Shown piece after piece: positions 1 through 7,467 of a stretch of 64,000 bases of DNA. The stretch covers positions 1-64,000 of the forward strand of contig CAIUMP010000008.1 of the NCBI GenBank assembly GCA_903900335.1, written 5' to 3'. The position numbers were made by a program, and so were the translations under genes. The first letter of the stretch is position 1. Each line of letters begins with the position of its first letter. The DNA is from an uncultured Ignavibacteriota bacterium. GTDB taxonomy: Bacteria > Bacteroidota > Ignavibacteria > Palsa-1295. The notes beneath the pieces are model-generated. The model saw nothing but the letters and a program-made list of their open reading frames with translations, was not told the DNA's origin and made no database searches.

Positions 1-2
1 AT

Positions 3-293
3 CCGGTATGTCCCGATAATATGCTGAGTGGTTTTGTCGGCACACACACGTTCACGATCGAGAGCATTGTGCCTAATCCGGCGCGCGATGAGATCGTAGT
101 TAGGGTGCGGGGTTCGGGGTATGGGGTATCGCTTGTGATGTCTGACGTGCTGGGACACGCCGTACTAACGACGCAGCAAAGCGCAACCAATGCGATCAGC
201 TTGGATGTCTCCAGGTTGGCGGAGGGCTCCTATTATCTTCGCGTCAGTTCAGCGAGCTCCGTTGTCTCGCGAAGAGTGGTGATAGCGCGATAG
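3..293 (+). CDS. C-terminal fragment of a T9SS-secreted protein (partial)
   Basis: The reading frame is open to the left window edge, so this is the 3' end of a larger gene. The visible residues form a Por/type IX secretion C-terminal sorting domain: a 'VPNPARDEIVV' entry motif, a 'DVLGH' turn, an 'LAEGSYYLRV' strand and a short basic end (SRRVVIAR). In this family the domain is recognised by the T9SS at the outer membrane and usually cleaved or used for anchoring. Nothing can be said about the N-terminal functional part. The same type of tail ends the genes at 47563-49146 and 49166-51229, which supports the call. Confidence 0.8.
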   Translation, partial: PVCPDNMLSGFVGTHTFTIESIVPNPARDEIVVRVRGSGYGVSLVMSDVLGHAVLTTQQSATNAISLDVSRLAEGSYYLRVSSASSVVSRRVVIAR

Positions 294-362
294 GTGAGTA
301 AGTGCGTTTTGCCGTCCATGGGCGAAGACACCCAACGTTGCGCTCGTTTTTCTTCCGCGCCG

Positions 363-370
363 TAAAGTTA
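363..370 (+). promoter_or_regulatory. Candidate -7 promoter box for the dihaem cytochrome gene
   Basis: TAAAGTTA sits 45 bases before the ATG at 415, at the same spacing and after the same T-rich/CG context as the better TAnnTTYG boxes elsewhere in the window. It has mismatches to the Bacteroidota TAnnTTTG consensus, so it is a weak candidate. Confidence 0.25.
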
Positions 371-414
371 GGTGCCTCAACGGATTTCTCTTTGGCATTT
401 AGATCACGACGAGT

Positions 415-1185
415 ATGTTCCTTCAATCACTTACTGTAGTGCTTGCTGTTGGCCTCGCAGTTGGTTCTACGCTCCAGATCCATCCGGCGAGCAGCGAGAC
501 TCCTGCATCGAATCCTGTATCTGCCGAGCTCCTTGCACAAGGGAAGGCCGTCTTCGACATCGCCTGCGCGCCGTGTCATGGGCTTGGTGGCTCGGGCAAC
601 GGACCACTCTCGGAAAACTTCCGCACACGACCCCGCGACCTGACAAAGGGCGTCTATAAGAATCGCTCCACTGCCAGCGGACAGCTTCCGACCGATGACG
701 ATTTGGACGATTCGATCACCGCAGGCATTCATAGTAGCACTATGCCGGGTTATGCGCGGATGTCTCCCGAAGATCGCGGCGCCGTGGTGCAATACCTGAA
801 GACGCTTTCACCGAAATTTCTCGATTCGACGGAGTATCCACTTGAAGTGTTGCAACCGACGCAGCCGATCATTCCAAGTCCGCAGAGCATTGCGCGGGGA
901 CAGGCCATCTATCTCAAGATGCAGTGCGACGCCTGCCACGGCAAGCGCGGTAAAGGCGATGGCATTTCTGCTGATGTGCAGCACGATGATTTCGGCAGCT
1001 TCGTGCATACCACCGATCTCACAAAAGCATCCGATTTCAAATTCGCGCAGTCAGCACAGGATGTCTATCGCATTTTCTCAGCGGGGATGAACGGAGTACC
1101 AATGCCGTCCTATGCCTCCACATTGCAGGACTCCGACCGATGGCATTTGGCGAATTATGTATGGAGTTTGCATAGCAGCCAGTGA
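415..1185 (+). CDS. Dihaem cytochrome c, exported
   Basis: This 256-residue protein has an N-terminal hydrophobic export signal (residues 1-27) and two class I cytochrome c domains. Haem attachment motifs are CAPCH (residues 51-55) and CDACH (171-175). The likely axial methionines are M110 in TMPGY and M230 in VPMPSY. It should act in the periplasm or at the outer face of the inner membrane as an electron carrier, comparable to small cytochrome subunits that serve terminal oxidases or alternative complex III. No oxidase genes are visible here, so the redox partner is unknown. The ATG at 415 is chosen because the signal peptide follows it directly. The next gene on the same strand encodes a Met-rich lipoprotein. 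Confidence 0.88.
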   Translation: MFLQSLTVVLAVGLAVGSTLQIHPASSETPASNPVSAELLAQGKAVFDIACAPCHGLGGSGNGPLSENFRTRPRDLTKGVYKNRSTASGQLPTDDDLDDSITAGIHSSTMPGYARMSPEDRGAVVQYLKTLSPKFLDSTEYPLEVLQPTQPIIPSPQSIARGQAIYLKMQCDACHGKRGKGDGISADVQHDDFGSFVHTTDLTKASDFKFAQSAQDVYRIFSAGMNGVPMPSYASTLQDSDRWHLANYVWSLHSSQ

Positions 1186-1211
1186 TTTAGTCTCGGCCCT
1201 CGTTTTGTTCG

Positions 1212-1219
1212 TAAATTTG
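1212..1219 (+). promoter_or_regulatory. Candidate -7 promoter box (TAAATTTG)
   Basis: TAAATTTG is an exact match to the TAnnTTTG consensus used by the Bacteroidota primary sigma factor. It is preceded by a T-rich run and TTCG, and lies 35 bases before the ATG of the lipoprotein gene at 1254. No clear -33 TTTG box at the usual spacing was seen. Confidence 0.45.
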
Positions 1220-1253
1220 GAAGCTGTATGACAGCAATATAAATGACCTTACT

Positions 1254-1979
1254 ATGCTTCACGTTCGACACATCGCTTCCATACTTCTGCTTTTGTTGGT
1301 ATTTGGATGCAACTCCACTACAGCTACGAATCCGACCACATACACGGGTACACCGATCTCTATCGGTACAGGCACGGCGAACACCTGGGTGTACACCAAT
1401 GCATCCGGTAACCTGAGTGCGGTTGGGGTAACCATCTCCGACGCCGCACTTGCGAGCATCGGCACAAAGGACTCCATGTTTGAACTTCCCATGCCAGCCG
1501 GGGTCTCTTGTATCATCAAGAGCATTGCGTTAGATTACGCCACACACGATGCTGCTCCCTATAACAAGCCGCACATCGACCCCCATTTCTTCCTCCTGGA
1601 CATGAGTGCACGCATGAGCATGATGGGCGGAGGAAAAGACGGGAAGATGCCAACGAATATGATGATGCCCTCTGGCTATACGACCGACAGCGTGTTGGAG
1701 CCGATGATGGGCGTGCATTGGATGGATACTACGTCATCTGAATTTCATGGCACCCCCTTCCAATGCGCATTCGATTATGGCACTTCAATGGGCAGCATGG
1801 TCTTTTACGAAGTAATGTGCGACAAGTCCTCGCTCGAAGGACACAAGAGCATCACCAACACTATTCGCCAGCCCTCCATGATGGGCGGGGGGATGATGAT
1901 GACCTCAATTCCAGCATCCTACAAAGTAAGCTACGATGCTACCGCAAAGACGACAACGATCGAGCTGGATGGATTTTAA
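1254..1979 (+). CDS. Met-rich lipoprotein, possibly metal-binding (TTHB210-like)
   Basis: A 241-residue lipoprotein: hydrophobic signal followed by lipobox LVFGC with the lipidated Cys at residue 19. The body holds an unusual density of methionines in clusters (MSMMGGG, NMMMPSG, SMMGGGMMM) plus histidines (PHIDPHFF, GVHWMD). Such clusters are typical of periplasmic copper-binding proteins, but no copper protein family was recognised. The PHxDPHFF segment resembles the TTHB210/DUF5602 domain as I remember it; this would need a profile search. It lies 68 bases after the dihaem cytochrome gene, with its own candidate promoter, so a link to electron transfer or metal handling is inference only. 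Confidence 0.65.
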   Translation: MLHVRHIASILLLLLVFGCNSTTATNPTTYTGTPISIGTGTANTWVYTNASGNLSAVGVTISDAALASIGTKDSMFELPMPAGVSCIIKSIALDYATHDAAPYNKPHIDPHFFLLDMSARMSMMGGGKDGKMPTNMMMPSGYTTDSVLEPMMGVHWMDTTSSEFHGTPFQCAFDYGTSMGSMVFYEVMCDKSSLEGHKSITNTIRQPSMMGGGMMMTSIPASYKVSYDATAKTTTIELDGF

Positions 1980-2029
1980 GTGAGTACAATTTCGCTTGGG
2001 ACAGGCCAACTCGTCCTCCGAGAGCTGAG

Positions 2030-2548
2030 CTATATCCCAAGACTTACGACCGCCACAGCGCCAATTCCAGAAATTGGCGCGACTGTGTTCAACTCACCAA
2101 CGTAATTCACGCCGATCCCAATAGTGGCCACTCCTGTAACGATCTCGATCTGGTATAGGGCCTGGGCGTCAAAGATCAGCCCTCGGTAATCGATGGTTGG
2201 TGGCAGTGTCCCCAGGACGGCGGGTGATTGATATGTGGAAGTCCCCACACCTACAGCTCCGGAGATCATAAGATGCCAGACGGCAAAGTCCGCTCCGGCA
2301 AGGATGCCGCTTTCATGCACATAGGAGTTGTTGTTTCCCCAACTTGCATGCCGGATCTCAGCGAAAAAGTTAGAGAACGAGCCGCGAATGGCCAGGAATG
2401 TCCCACCGCCCACGCCATCTAAATTGGATTTCTGAACGCCGCCGAGCAGCGCCACGCTGAGGATCGAACCTGGCACCTGGGCCTGCGCTGAGGTGCCGGA
2501 CAGAATGAAGCATAGGAAGAGGGACGTCGCTAAGAAGGCTTTTTTCAT
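2030..2548 (-). CDS. Small outer-membrane beta-barrel-like protein
   Basis: 172 residues starting at the ATG whose codon reads leftward from 2548, followed by a clear signal peptide (MKKAFLATSLFLCFILSG... ending near AQA). The mature part is short alternating-hydrophobicity strands rich in Gly and aromatics, as in 8-stranded outer-membrane barrels. The longer open frame upstream overlaps the neighbouring gene in a different register and has a composition unlike protein, so it was not used. The gene is convergent with the Met-rich lipoprotein gene, with 50 bases between stop codons. No specific family was recognised and no catalytic residues are evident. Confidence 0.6.
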   Translation of the reverse strand: MKKAFLATSLFLCFILSGTSAQAQVPGSILSVALLGGVQKSNLDGVGGGTFLAIRGSFSNFFAEIRHASWGNNNSYVHESGILAGADFAVWHLMISGAVGVGTSTYQSPAVLGTLPPTIDYRGLIFDAQALYQIEIVTGVATIGIGVNYVGELNTVAPISGIGAVAVVSLGI

Positions 2549-2563
2549 TTGGAGTATCCGTGT

Positions 2564-2580
2564 GAGATCGTTAAGATCTC
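2564..2580. other. Small inverted repeat upstream of the barrel gene
   Basis: GAGATC-GTTAA-GATCTC is a perfect 6-bp stem with a 5-base loop, 16 bases before the start of the minus-strand barrel gene. It could be an operator or an RNA hairpin near the translation start; function not established. Confidence 0.3.
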
Positions 2581-2661
2581 CTTCTCCAAGAAGCGAGCCT
2601 ACCGGCGACCAGAAAGCAGACTCAACTGAAAATACACTCTTCTTTCGTTGGCACTCACTGG

Positions 2662-3258
2662 TTAGGCGAACGTCCCGATCCCCCACTCTTCCGGCGGGAC
2701 CTCGCCACGAAAGTGCTGGACGTACATCACATAGTTCGTCGCGCCAACACGGACGATCTCCAACTCGCGCTCCGACAACTCCTTCACCACCTTTGCTGGA
2801 ATTCCCGCCACCAACGAGCGCGGTGGGACAACCATCCCTGGCCGGACAACTGCCCCTGCGGCAACGAGAGACTGCTCCCCGATCACGGCGCGGTCCAGCA
2901 CAACGGCGTTCATCCCCACCAGCACGCCATCTTTGATCGTGCATCCATGGAGCACCGCCCCGTGCCCAACCGTCACATTTTCACCGACCCAGGTCGGGTT
3001 TGTAAAATTGGTGACGTGGATCGTCGCATTGTCCTGAATATTCGAGTTCTTGCCGATCCGCACACGCTCGACATCACCGCGAATGACCGTGTTGAACCAG
3101 ATGCTCACGTTCTCTCCAAGCTCCACATCCCCTATGACCCGCGAGCCTGCAGCGAGGAACACCGACGGATGGACAACTGGCGACTTGCCATTGAAGGAAT
3201 AGAGCTTTCCGGTCTCGGTGGCCGGCTCGATTAGGTACGTATTTGAGTCTGACATCAT
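2662..3258 (-). CDS. Gamma-class carbonic anhydrase-like hexapeptide-repeat protein
   Basis: 198 residues forming a left-handed beta-helix of hexapeptide repeats, from about residue 30 to 165. The signature block [17 protein letters not shown] followed by NIQDNATIH is diagnostic of the gamma-carbonic anhydrase/YrdA/PaaY branch. The three expected zinc histidines are present: H81 (TIHV), H99 (VGHG) and H104 (VLHG). Many members of this branch are metal-binding but have weak or no carbonic anhydrase activity, so catalysis is uncertain. Cytoplasmic, trimeric in the family. The start is an ATG-ATG pair at 3258/3255; the gene is divergent from parA. Confidence 0.85.
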   Translation of the reverse strand: MMSDSNTYLIEPATETGKLYSFNGKSPVVHPSVFLAAGSRVIGDVELGENVSIWFNTVIRGDVERVRIGKNSNIQDNATIHVTNFTNPTWVGENVTVGHGAVLHGCTIKDGVLVGMNAVVLDRAVIGEQSLVAAGAVVRPGMVVPPRSLVAGIPAKVVKELSERELEIVRVGATNYVMYVQHFRGEVPPEEWGIGTFA

Positions 3259-3338
3259 TTCTTAATTCACTTTGTGGACAACACGCGCGAATACACCGGG
3301 CGGTTTCCTTGTTGTCTCCTCCCAATAACCAGAACACT

Positions 3339-4181
3339 TTGGGAAAGATTATCACCATAGCGAATCAGAAGGGCGGCGTTGGCAAAACGACGACGGCCGT
3401 GAATCTCGCGGCCTCGCTCGCCGTCGGGGAGTACCGCACGCTGCTGATCGACATCGACGCGCAGGCAAACGCCACGAGTGGACTCGGTGTCGAGTCCAAA
3501 GATCTTACGAAGACGATCTACGAAGTACTCATTAATGCCGTCCCCGCGAAAGAGGCAATTCTGGCCTCCAACGTACCCCATCTGGACCTGCTTCCTTCGC
3601 ACATCAATCTCGTTGGTGCTGAAGTTGAACTGATCGATCTGCCCGAGCGTGAATACATCATGTCGAAGGCACTCGCTTCTATCCGCGAGGATTACGACGT
3701 CATCATCATAGATTGCCCGCCATCGCTGAGCTTGCTCACGCTCAACGCACTCACCGCATCTGACAGTGTGCTCATCCCCGTGCAGTGCGAATACTACGCA
3801 CTTGAAGGATTAGGACAATTGCTGAACACGATCAACATCGTCAAGCGGCATTTGAATACGACGCTGGATATTGAAGGTGTGTTGCTAACGATGTACGATG
3901 GCAGGTTACGGCTTTCGAATCAAGTCGTTGCAGAAGTGAAGAAATATTTTGGAGAGAAGGTATTCGAGACCCTGGTCACGCGCAATGTGCGCCTGAGCGA
4001 AGCGCCGAGCTTCGGCTTGCCTGTCGTGCTGTACGATGCTGCTTCGAGCGGAACGAAGAATTACCTCGATCTCGCGGCGGAGATCATTCGCCGCAACCCA
4101 GCACTGATGACGAAGGATGGACTGGCGCGTGTGGCTGAAAGCTCAACAGTAAAGATCGCAAACGAAACGAGCCCCTCGTAG
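3339..4181 (+). CDS. parA: ParA/Soj-type chromosome partitioning ATPase (orphan)
   Basis: A MinD/ParA-family ATPase of 280 residues. The deviant Walker A motif KGGVGKTTT lies at residues 11-19, Walker A' in [11 protein letters not shown], and Walker B in [13 protein letters not shown]; the C-terminal [15 protein letters not shown] block is typical of Soj. Such proteins bind DNA non-specifically as ATP dimers and segregate origins together with ParB. The TTG at 3339 is chosen because it places the Walker motif where Soj proteins have it. An upstream in-frame TTG at 3243 would overlap the divergent gene by 16 bases. About 25 residues after the conserved end form a variable tail. No parB is adjacent, which is unusual for a chromosomal Soj. 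Confidence 0.88.
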   Translation: MGKIITIANQKGGVGKTTTAVNLAASLAVGEYRTLLIDIDAQANATSGLGVESKDLTKTIYEVLINAVPAKEAILASNVPHLDLLPSHINLVGAEVELIDLPEREYIMSKALASIREDYDVIIIDCPPSLSLLTLNALTASDSVLIPVQCEYYALEGLGQLLNTINIVKRHLNTTLDIEGVLLTMYDGRLRLSNQVVAEVKKYFGEKVFETLVTRNVRLSEAPSFGLPVVLYDAASSGTKNYLDLAAEIIRRNPALMTKDGLARVAESSTVKIANETSPS

Positions 4182-4194
4182 TCGAAGGGCTCGT
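4167..4194. terminator. Hairpin at the parA stop, possible terminator
   Basis: An 8-bp stem, ACGAGCCC (4167-4174) with GGGCTCGT (4187-4194), encloses a 12-base loop that includes the parA stop codon. It lies between the convergent parA and Spy-like genes. There is no T-tract, so it may be a weak or factor-assisted terminator or a 3' stabilising hairpin. Confidence 0.4.
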
Positions 4195-4223
4195 AAGTAT
4201 CGCCTCAGCTTTTGGGTTCGGGC

Positions 4224-4646
4224 TTACTTATGATTCAGTATCCTCTCCTTGCGGCGCTCGAGTCTTTCCTGTTTGCGCTCGATGTTCTGAACCATCATCT
4301 TCTTGAACTGCTCGCGTTGCGCAGGTGTGAGGACCGCTCCCATCTTTTCCATCATCGCCTGGCGATCGGATTGTAGCTGCTTCGCGGCCTCTTTCTTCGC
4401 GCCATTTCCTGGCACGGCGTTCTTGAGCGCTTGTCTGTCAGCCATTAACTGCTGCTGGTTTTGCTGGAAGATCGCCTTCAGCTGGGCGGCCTGATCGTCC
4501 GTCAGTCCCAATCGCTTTTGGATGTGGGCCAGTCGCTTTTCGATCTTTTGTTCTGGTGTGAGGGTCGGTGTTTGCGCACTGGCAACGCTTGCAAACGCTA
4601 GCGAGACACCGAAGAGGATTGCGAGAATAAGGTTTTTGTGTTTCAT
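4224..4646 (-). CDS. Spy/CpxP-like periplasmic protein (LTXXQ motif)
   Basis: 140 residues with a signal peptide ending near residue 24 (ASVASAQ). The mature part is almost entirely helical and highly charged, with an LTPEQ segment near the N-terminus, LGLTDDQ in the middle and LTPAQREQ towards the end, the spacing seen in Spy/CpxP/Zra proteins. These act as periplasmic chaperones or stress sensors. Gln and Lys are abundant, as in Spy cradles. The gene is convergent with parA and stands alone; no two-component pair is next to it. The role is inferred from family resemblance only. Confidence 0.7.
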   Translation of the reverse strand: MKHKNLILAILFGVSLAFASVASAQTPTLTPEQKIEKRLAHIQKRLGLTDDQAAQLKAIFQQNQQQLMADRQALKNAVPGNGAKKEAAKQLQSDRQAMMEKMGAVLTPAQREQFKKMMVQNIERKQERLERRKERILNHK

Positions 4647-4796
4647 TGTTGTATCTCCATTATTTGGGAGTCTGCCTTATAGAGTGCGGCATTCATCGTT
4701 CGGTTTAATGCACCGCTCTGAAATATCCCCGCAGTTGCCTTGCGCGCAATATTCAACAATATTATTTTGGCGCGAAGTTTGTTTAGTAGTCAGATC

Positions 4797-5108
4797 ATGA
4801 GCACATCTATCACCTCTTTCGACGAACTTCTTCGCACGACCACACTCCCGATCTTCGTGGATTTCTGGGCCGAGTGGTGTGGGCCGTGCCGCACGCTTGC
4901 TCCGGCCGTGAAGCAATTGGCCGTCGAGTTCAAAGGGAAGCTCCTCGTTATTAAGATCAATGTGGACGAGCGGCCCCAGATCGCTGCGCAGTATGGAATC
5001 CAATCGATCCCGACACTCATGATATTCAAAAACGGCAAGCCGGTGTGGCGTACTGCGGGAGCGGTGCCGTACGAACAACTCAAATCGCAAGTGATGTCGC
5101 AGCTTTAA
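4797..5108 (+). CDS. trxA: Thioredoxin
   Basis: A 103-residue single-domain thioredoxin with the canonical active site WCGPC at residues 27-31, the cis-proline loop IQSIPTLMIF, and no export signal, so it is the cytoplasmic disulfide reductase. The ATG at 4797 gives a standard-length protein; an upstream TTG at 4740 would add 19 residues unlike the family. Its 3' end overlaps the end of the convergent NamZ gene by four bases. A TTATTTTG sequence at 4762-4769, 28 bases upstream, is a weak promoter candidate. Confidence 0.92.
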   Translation: MSTSITSFDELLRTTTLPIFVDFWAEWCGPCRTLAPAVKQLAVEFKGKLLVIKINVDERPQIAAQYGIQSIPTLMIFKNGKPVWRTAGAVPYEQLKSQVMSQL

Positions 5109-6352
5109 TGGTAGAGGAGGTACGGCTTCCGCTCTTCGCGGAATTTCTCTGCGTCTCGCTTCCACTGTGTGAAGAGCGGTTCTAGATCTTTGCAGCGTTT
5201 GAGTGTGTCCAGAAGTCCGTGCATACCGGTAACCTTCTCAAACATGGTATTGACCGAGAAGGGCAGCGCATCGAAGCTGGCGCGGAATGCCGTATCATGC
5301 AGCATGGATTCCAGCATTGTGAATTGCCCCTGGTATAGTGGTGTGAGCTTCGCGAGCTCACGCGGAAGATCAAAACCAACACCATGATAGGTCTTTACAC
5401 CAGCACTTGTTTCGGCTTTGAAGTCTTCGGAGGAAAGCCTGAGCGCGGTCGGCAGAGATGCTGAGACCATTCCGAGAAGCTCCTCCTTTGCCAGCAACGT
5501 AGAACCCACCCGAAGAAATTGCTTGTCACTTCCGACTCCCACCGATAGCAAGCCTAACTCACCTGTCGCGCCAAGCATTGCAAGCCCAACGGCGTTCTCG
5601 AATCGTGGGACATTGGGACTGGGTGGCGTCCACGTTAGGCCAGTCTCGGTCCAATACATCGACCGTTTCCAACCCTTCATCGGGATGACCGTCAGCTTAA
5701 GTTTTGCAGCCTTGTTGAACCACCCCTTTGCTTTGGCCATCAGGGCAAGCTCCCCTAACGTCATGCCGTGGATGTAGGGAACAGGTACTTGACCTACGAA
5801 ACTCTTGAGGCTATTATCCAAAATGTTGCCTTCAATCCTGTCACCCGACAGCGGATCAGGACGATCCAACACATAAAATGGAATAGACTGCTCCGCTGCG
5901 GCTTCCATTGCCAGGATCATCGTCGAGAGAAATGTGTACGGGCGAACGCCAACATCTTGAATATCGAAGACGAGAGCATTCACTTCCTTCAGTATCGCCT
6001 TCGTTGGCTTGCGCGTGGAGCCATAGAGCGAATAGACCGGCACACCTTCGTAGCGCTCCGATGCGTCACTCGTAACACCTGCTTTGCGATCACCAAAGAT
6101 GCCGTGCTCTGGACCATACAATGCAACCAGTTTCAACGCCTTCGAACCAGCGAACGCCTGCGCTCCCGGTTGGCCGCTTCGAGTGACTCCGGTCTGATTT
6201 GTGATAAGTCCGACATGCTTTCCCTTGAGAGGAGCCCATTGCTCGGCGATGAGGTTATCTAGACCGGTGGTAACTTGACCGGTGGCGTTGTCAATACCCA
6301 GCGTTAAGCAGATAAATAGAAGCGCCGCAGAAAGTCCGTATTTTAAAGGCAT
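5105..6352 (-). CDS. namZ: Exo-beta-N-acetylmuramidase NamZ family (DUF1343), exported
   Basis: 415 residues with a signal peptide (MPLKYGLSAALLFICLTLG) and a full DUF1343 domain: VGLITNQTGV, LYGPEHGIFGD with the invariant Glu, VFDIQDVGVRPYTF, FYVLDRPDP and TWTPPSPNVP. DUF1343 proteins were shown to be NamZ exo-muramidases, which release MurNAc from the non-reducing ends of peptidoglycan fragments. Here the enzyme is predicted to be periplasmic or outer-membrane-associated, serving wall turnover and recycling. Start: the ATG reading leftward from 6352 directly precedes the signal sequence. That ATG overlaps, by two bases, the ATG of the divergent gene at 6351 (shared CATG). The longer TTG start at 6400 is less likely. 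Confidence 0.87.
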   Translation of the reverse strand: MPLKYGLSAALLFICLTLGIDNATGQVTTGLDNLIAEQWAPLKGKHVGLITNQTGVTRSGQPGAQAFAGSKALKLVALYGPEHGIFGDRKAGVTSDASERYEGVPVYSLYGSTRKPTKAILKEVNALVFDIQDVGVRPYTFLSTMILAMEAAAEQSIPFYVLDRPDPLSGDRIEGNILDNSLKSFVGQVPVPYIHGMTLGELALMAKAKGWFNKAAKLKLTVIPMKGWKRSMYWTETGLTWTPPSPNVPRFENAVGLAMLGATGELGLLSVGVGSDKQFLRVGSTLLAKEELLGMVSASLPTALRLSSEDFKAETSAGVKTYHGVGFDLPRELAKLTPLYQGQFTMLESMLHDTAFRASFDALPFSVNTMFEKVTGMHGLLDTLKRCKDLEPLFTQWKRDAEKFREERKPYLLYH

Positions 6353-7457
6353 GAAGAGAATCGCAGTAGTAGCAATATTGGTCCTGTTCGTTTCCAGCAA
6401 TGCCCTTCACGCTCAAAAGAAACTCTGGGCAGATAGGCTGGTTGCTACGAACGAATACATGCAGAAGCACATGTGGAACGCTGCCTCGAGCAACTTCGTC
6501 CGCAGAGCCGACCAACCAAATGCTCCTGGCAGTGACGCATGGGGTATCACTATTGTGCTCGACGCCTATGCCTACATGGTCGAAGGTGGCCTTCTGAAGC
6601 CAGCCGACTTGAAACGGTATTTTCTTAGCTCGTCCGCCCTTTACGAGAAGACCAACGGCTCACACGGCAACCGCATTCTCGCGCGACAAGGAAGCCAGTT
6701 CTATGTTGGCGGAGACGACGACCTGCAATGGTGTGCAGCGCTGGTACATTGCTTCGCGGCCACGAAGGACAGCGAATACCTCAATGCGGCGAAGTTTGCG
6801 TTCAACGGGCTGGTAGAGCTCGGCTTTTGGAAAGACGGAACACAGGATGCTTCCGGAGCGAAAGGATGGTCATGGAATTCGAATGACAGAAGACCCAACG
6901 GAGTGAGCACTGCCTATGGTGCACTCTCCGCTGCGCGGCTCTTCAAGGTAACCGGGGACAAGATCTATCAACAGTGGGCGCTCGCTTCGCTAAACGCGCT
7001 TGAAACACCGCAAGTCGGCTTCTTCCCGCGCGACATGATGGTGGCGGCAGATGCAGCGTTGACCATTTTCGAAGTAACGAAGGAGATGAAGTGGCGAGTA
7101 GCTGCAGAGAACTTCTATGCTGCCGCAACGATGAACGCCTTCTCAAAGGCCAATGCCATCCCCAATTACAATCCGACGGACGTTGGCGATATTGCAGATG
7201 GGATGCTTCACTTTGCTGCTGTTCTCCCTAAAACCAAATATGCAAAGACAAGGGCCCTGATTCCGATCAACACATTCCTTCACGATCGCACGAACGAGGA
7301 CATTGCTGAGCATGGCTTCTACTCAAAATACGATACAAAGGGTCACGCGATCACAACGGCAGGCCAATCCTATCTCGGCGTTCCGCTGAATGTGCCCTAT
7401 CTCCCAGAAGTCGCGGAGATGCTGAAGCTGTTTGCGATAGCATATAAGCTTGGATAG
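6351..7457 (+). CDS. Exported (alpha/alpha)6 glycoside hydrolase, GH76-like
   Basis: 368 residues, signal peptide residues 1-21 (ending ALHAQ). The rest is regular helices with the pattern of GH76-type toroids: GGDDDLQWCAALVHCF at about 120-135, with the acidic DDD cluster where GH76 has its catalytic Asp pair, then KGWSWNSNDRRPNGVSTA followed by AALSAARLFKVTGD-type helix repeats. GH76 enzymes cleave alpha-1,6-mannan; the substrate here cannot be told from sequence and may be a different envelope glycan. The start codon overlaps that of namZ in a head-to-head arrangement, suggesting coordinated expression and a shared envelope or glycan role. Confidence 0.7.
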   Translation: MKRIAVVAILVLFVSSNALHAQKKLWADRLVATNEYMQKHMWNAASSNFVRRADQPNAPGSDAWGITIVLDAYAYMVEGGLLKPADLKRYFLSSSALYEKTNGSHGNRILARQGSQFYVGGDDDLQWCAALVHCFAATKDSEYLNAAKFAFNGLVELGFWKDGTQDASGAKGWSWNSNDRRPNGVSTAYGALSAARLFKVTGDKIYQQWALASLNALETPQVGFFPRDMMVAADAALTIFEVTKEMKWRVAAENFYAAATMNAFSKANAIPNYNPTDVGDIADGMLHFAAVLPKTKYAKTRALIPINTFLHDRTNEDIAEHGFYSKYDTKGHAITTAGQSYLGVPLNVPYLPEVAEMLKLFAIAYKLG

Positions 7458-7467
7458 ATGATTACAA

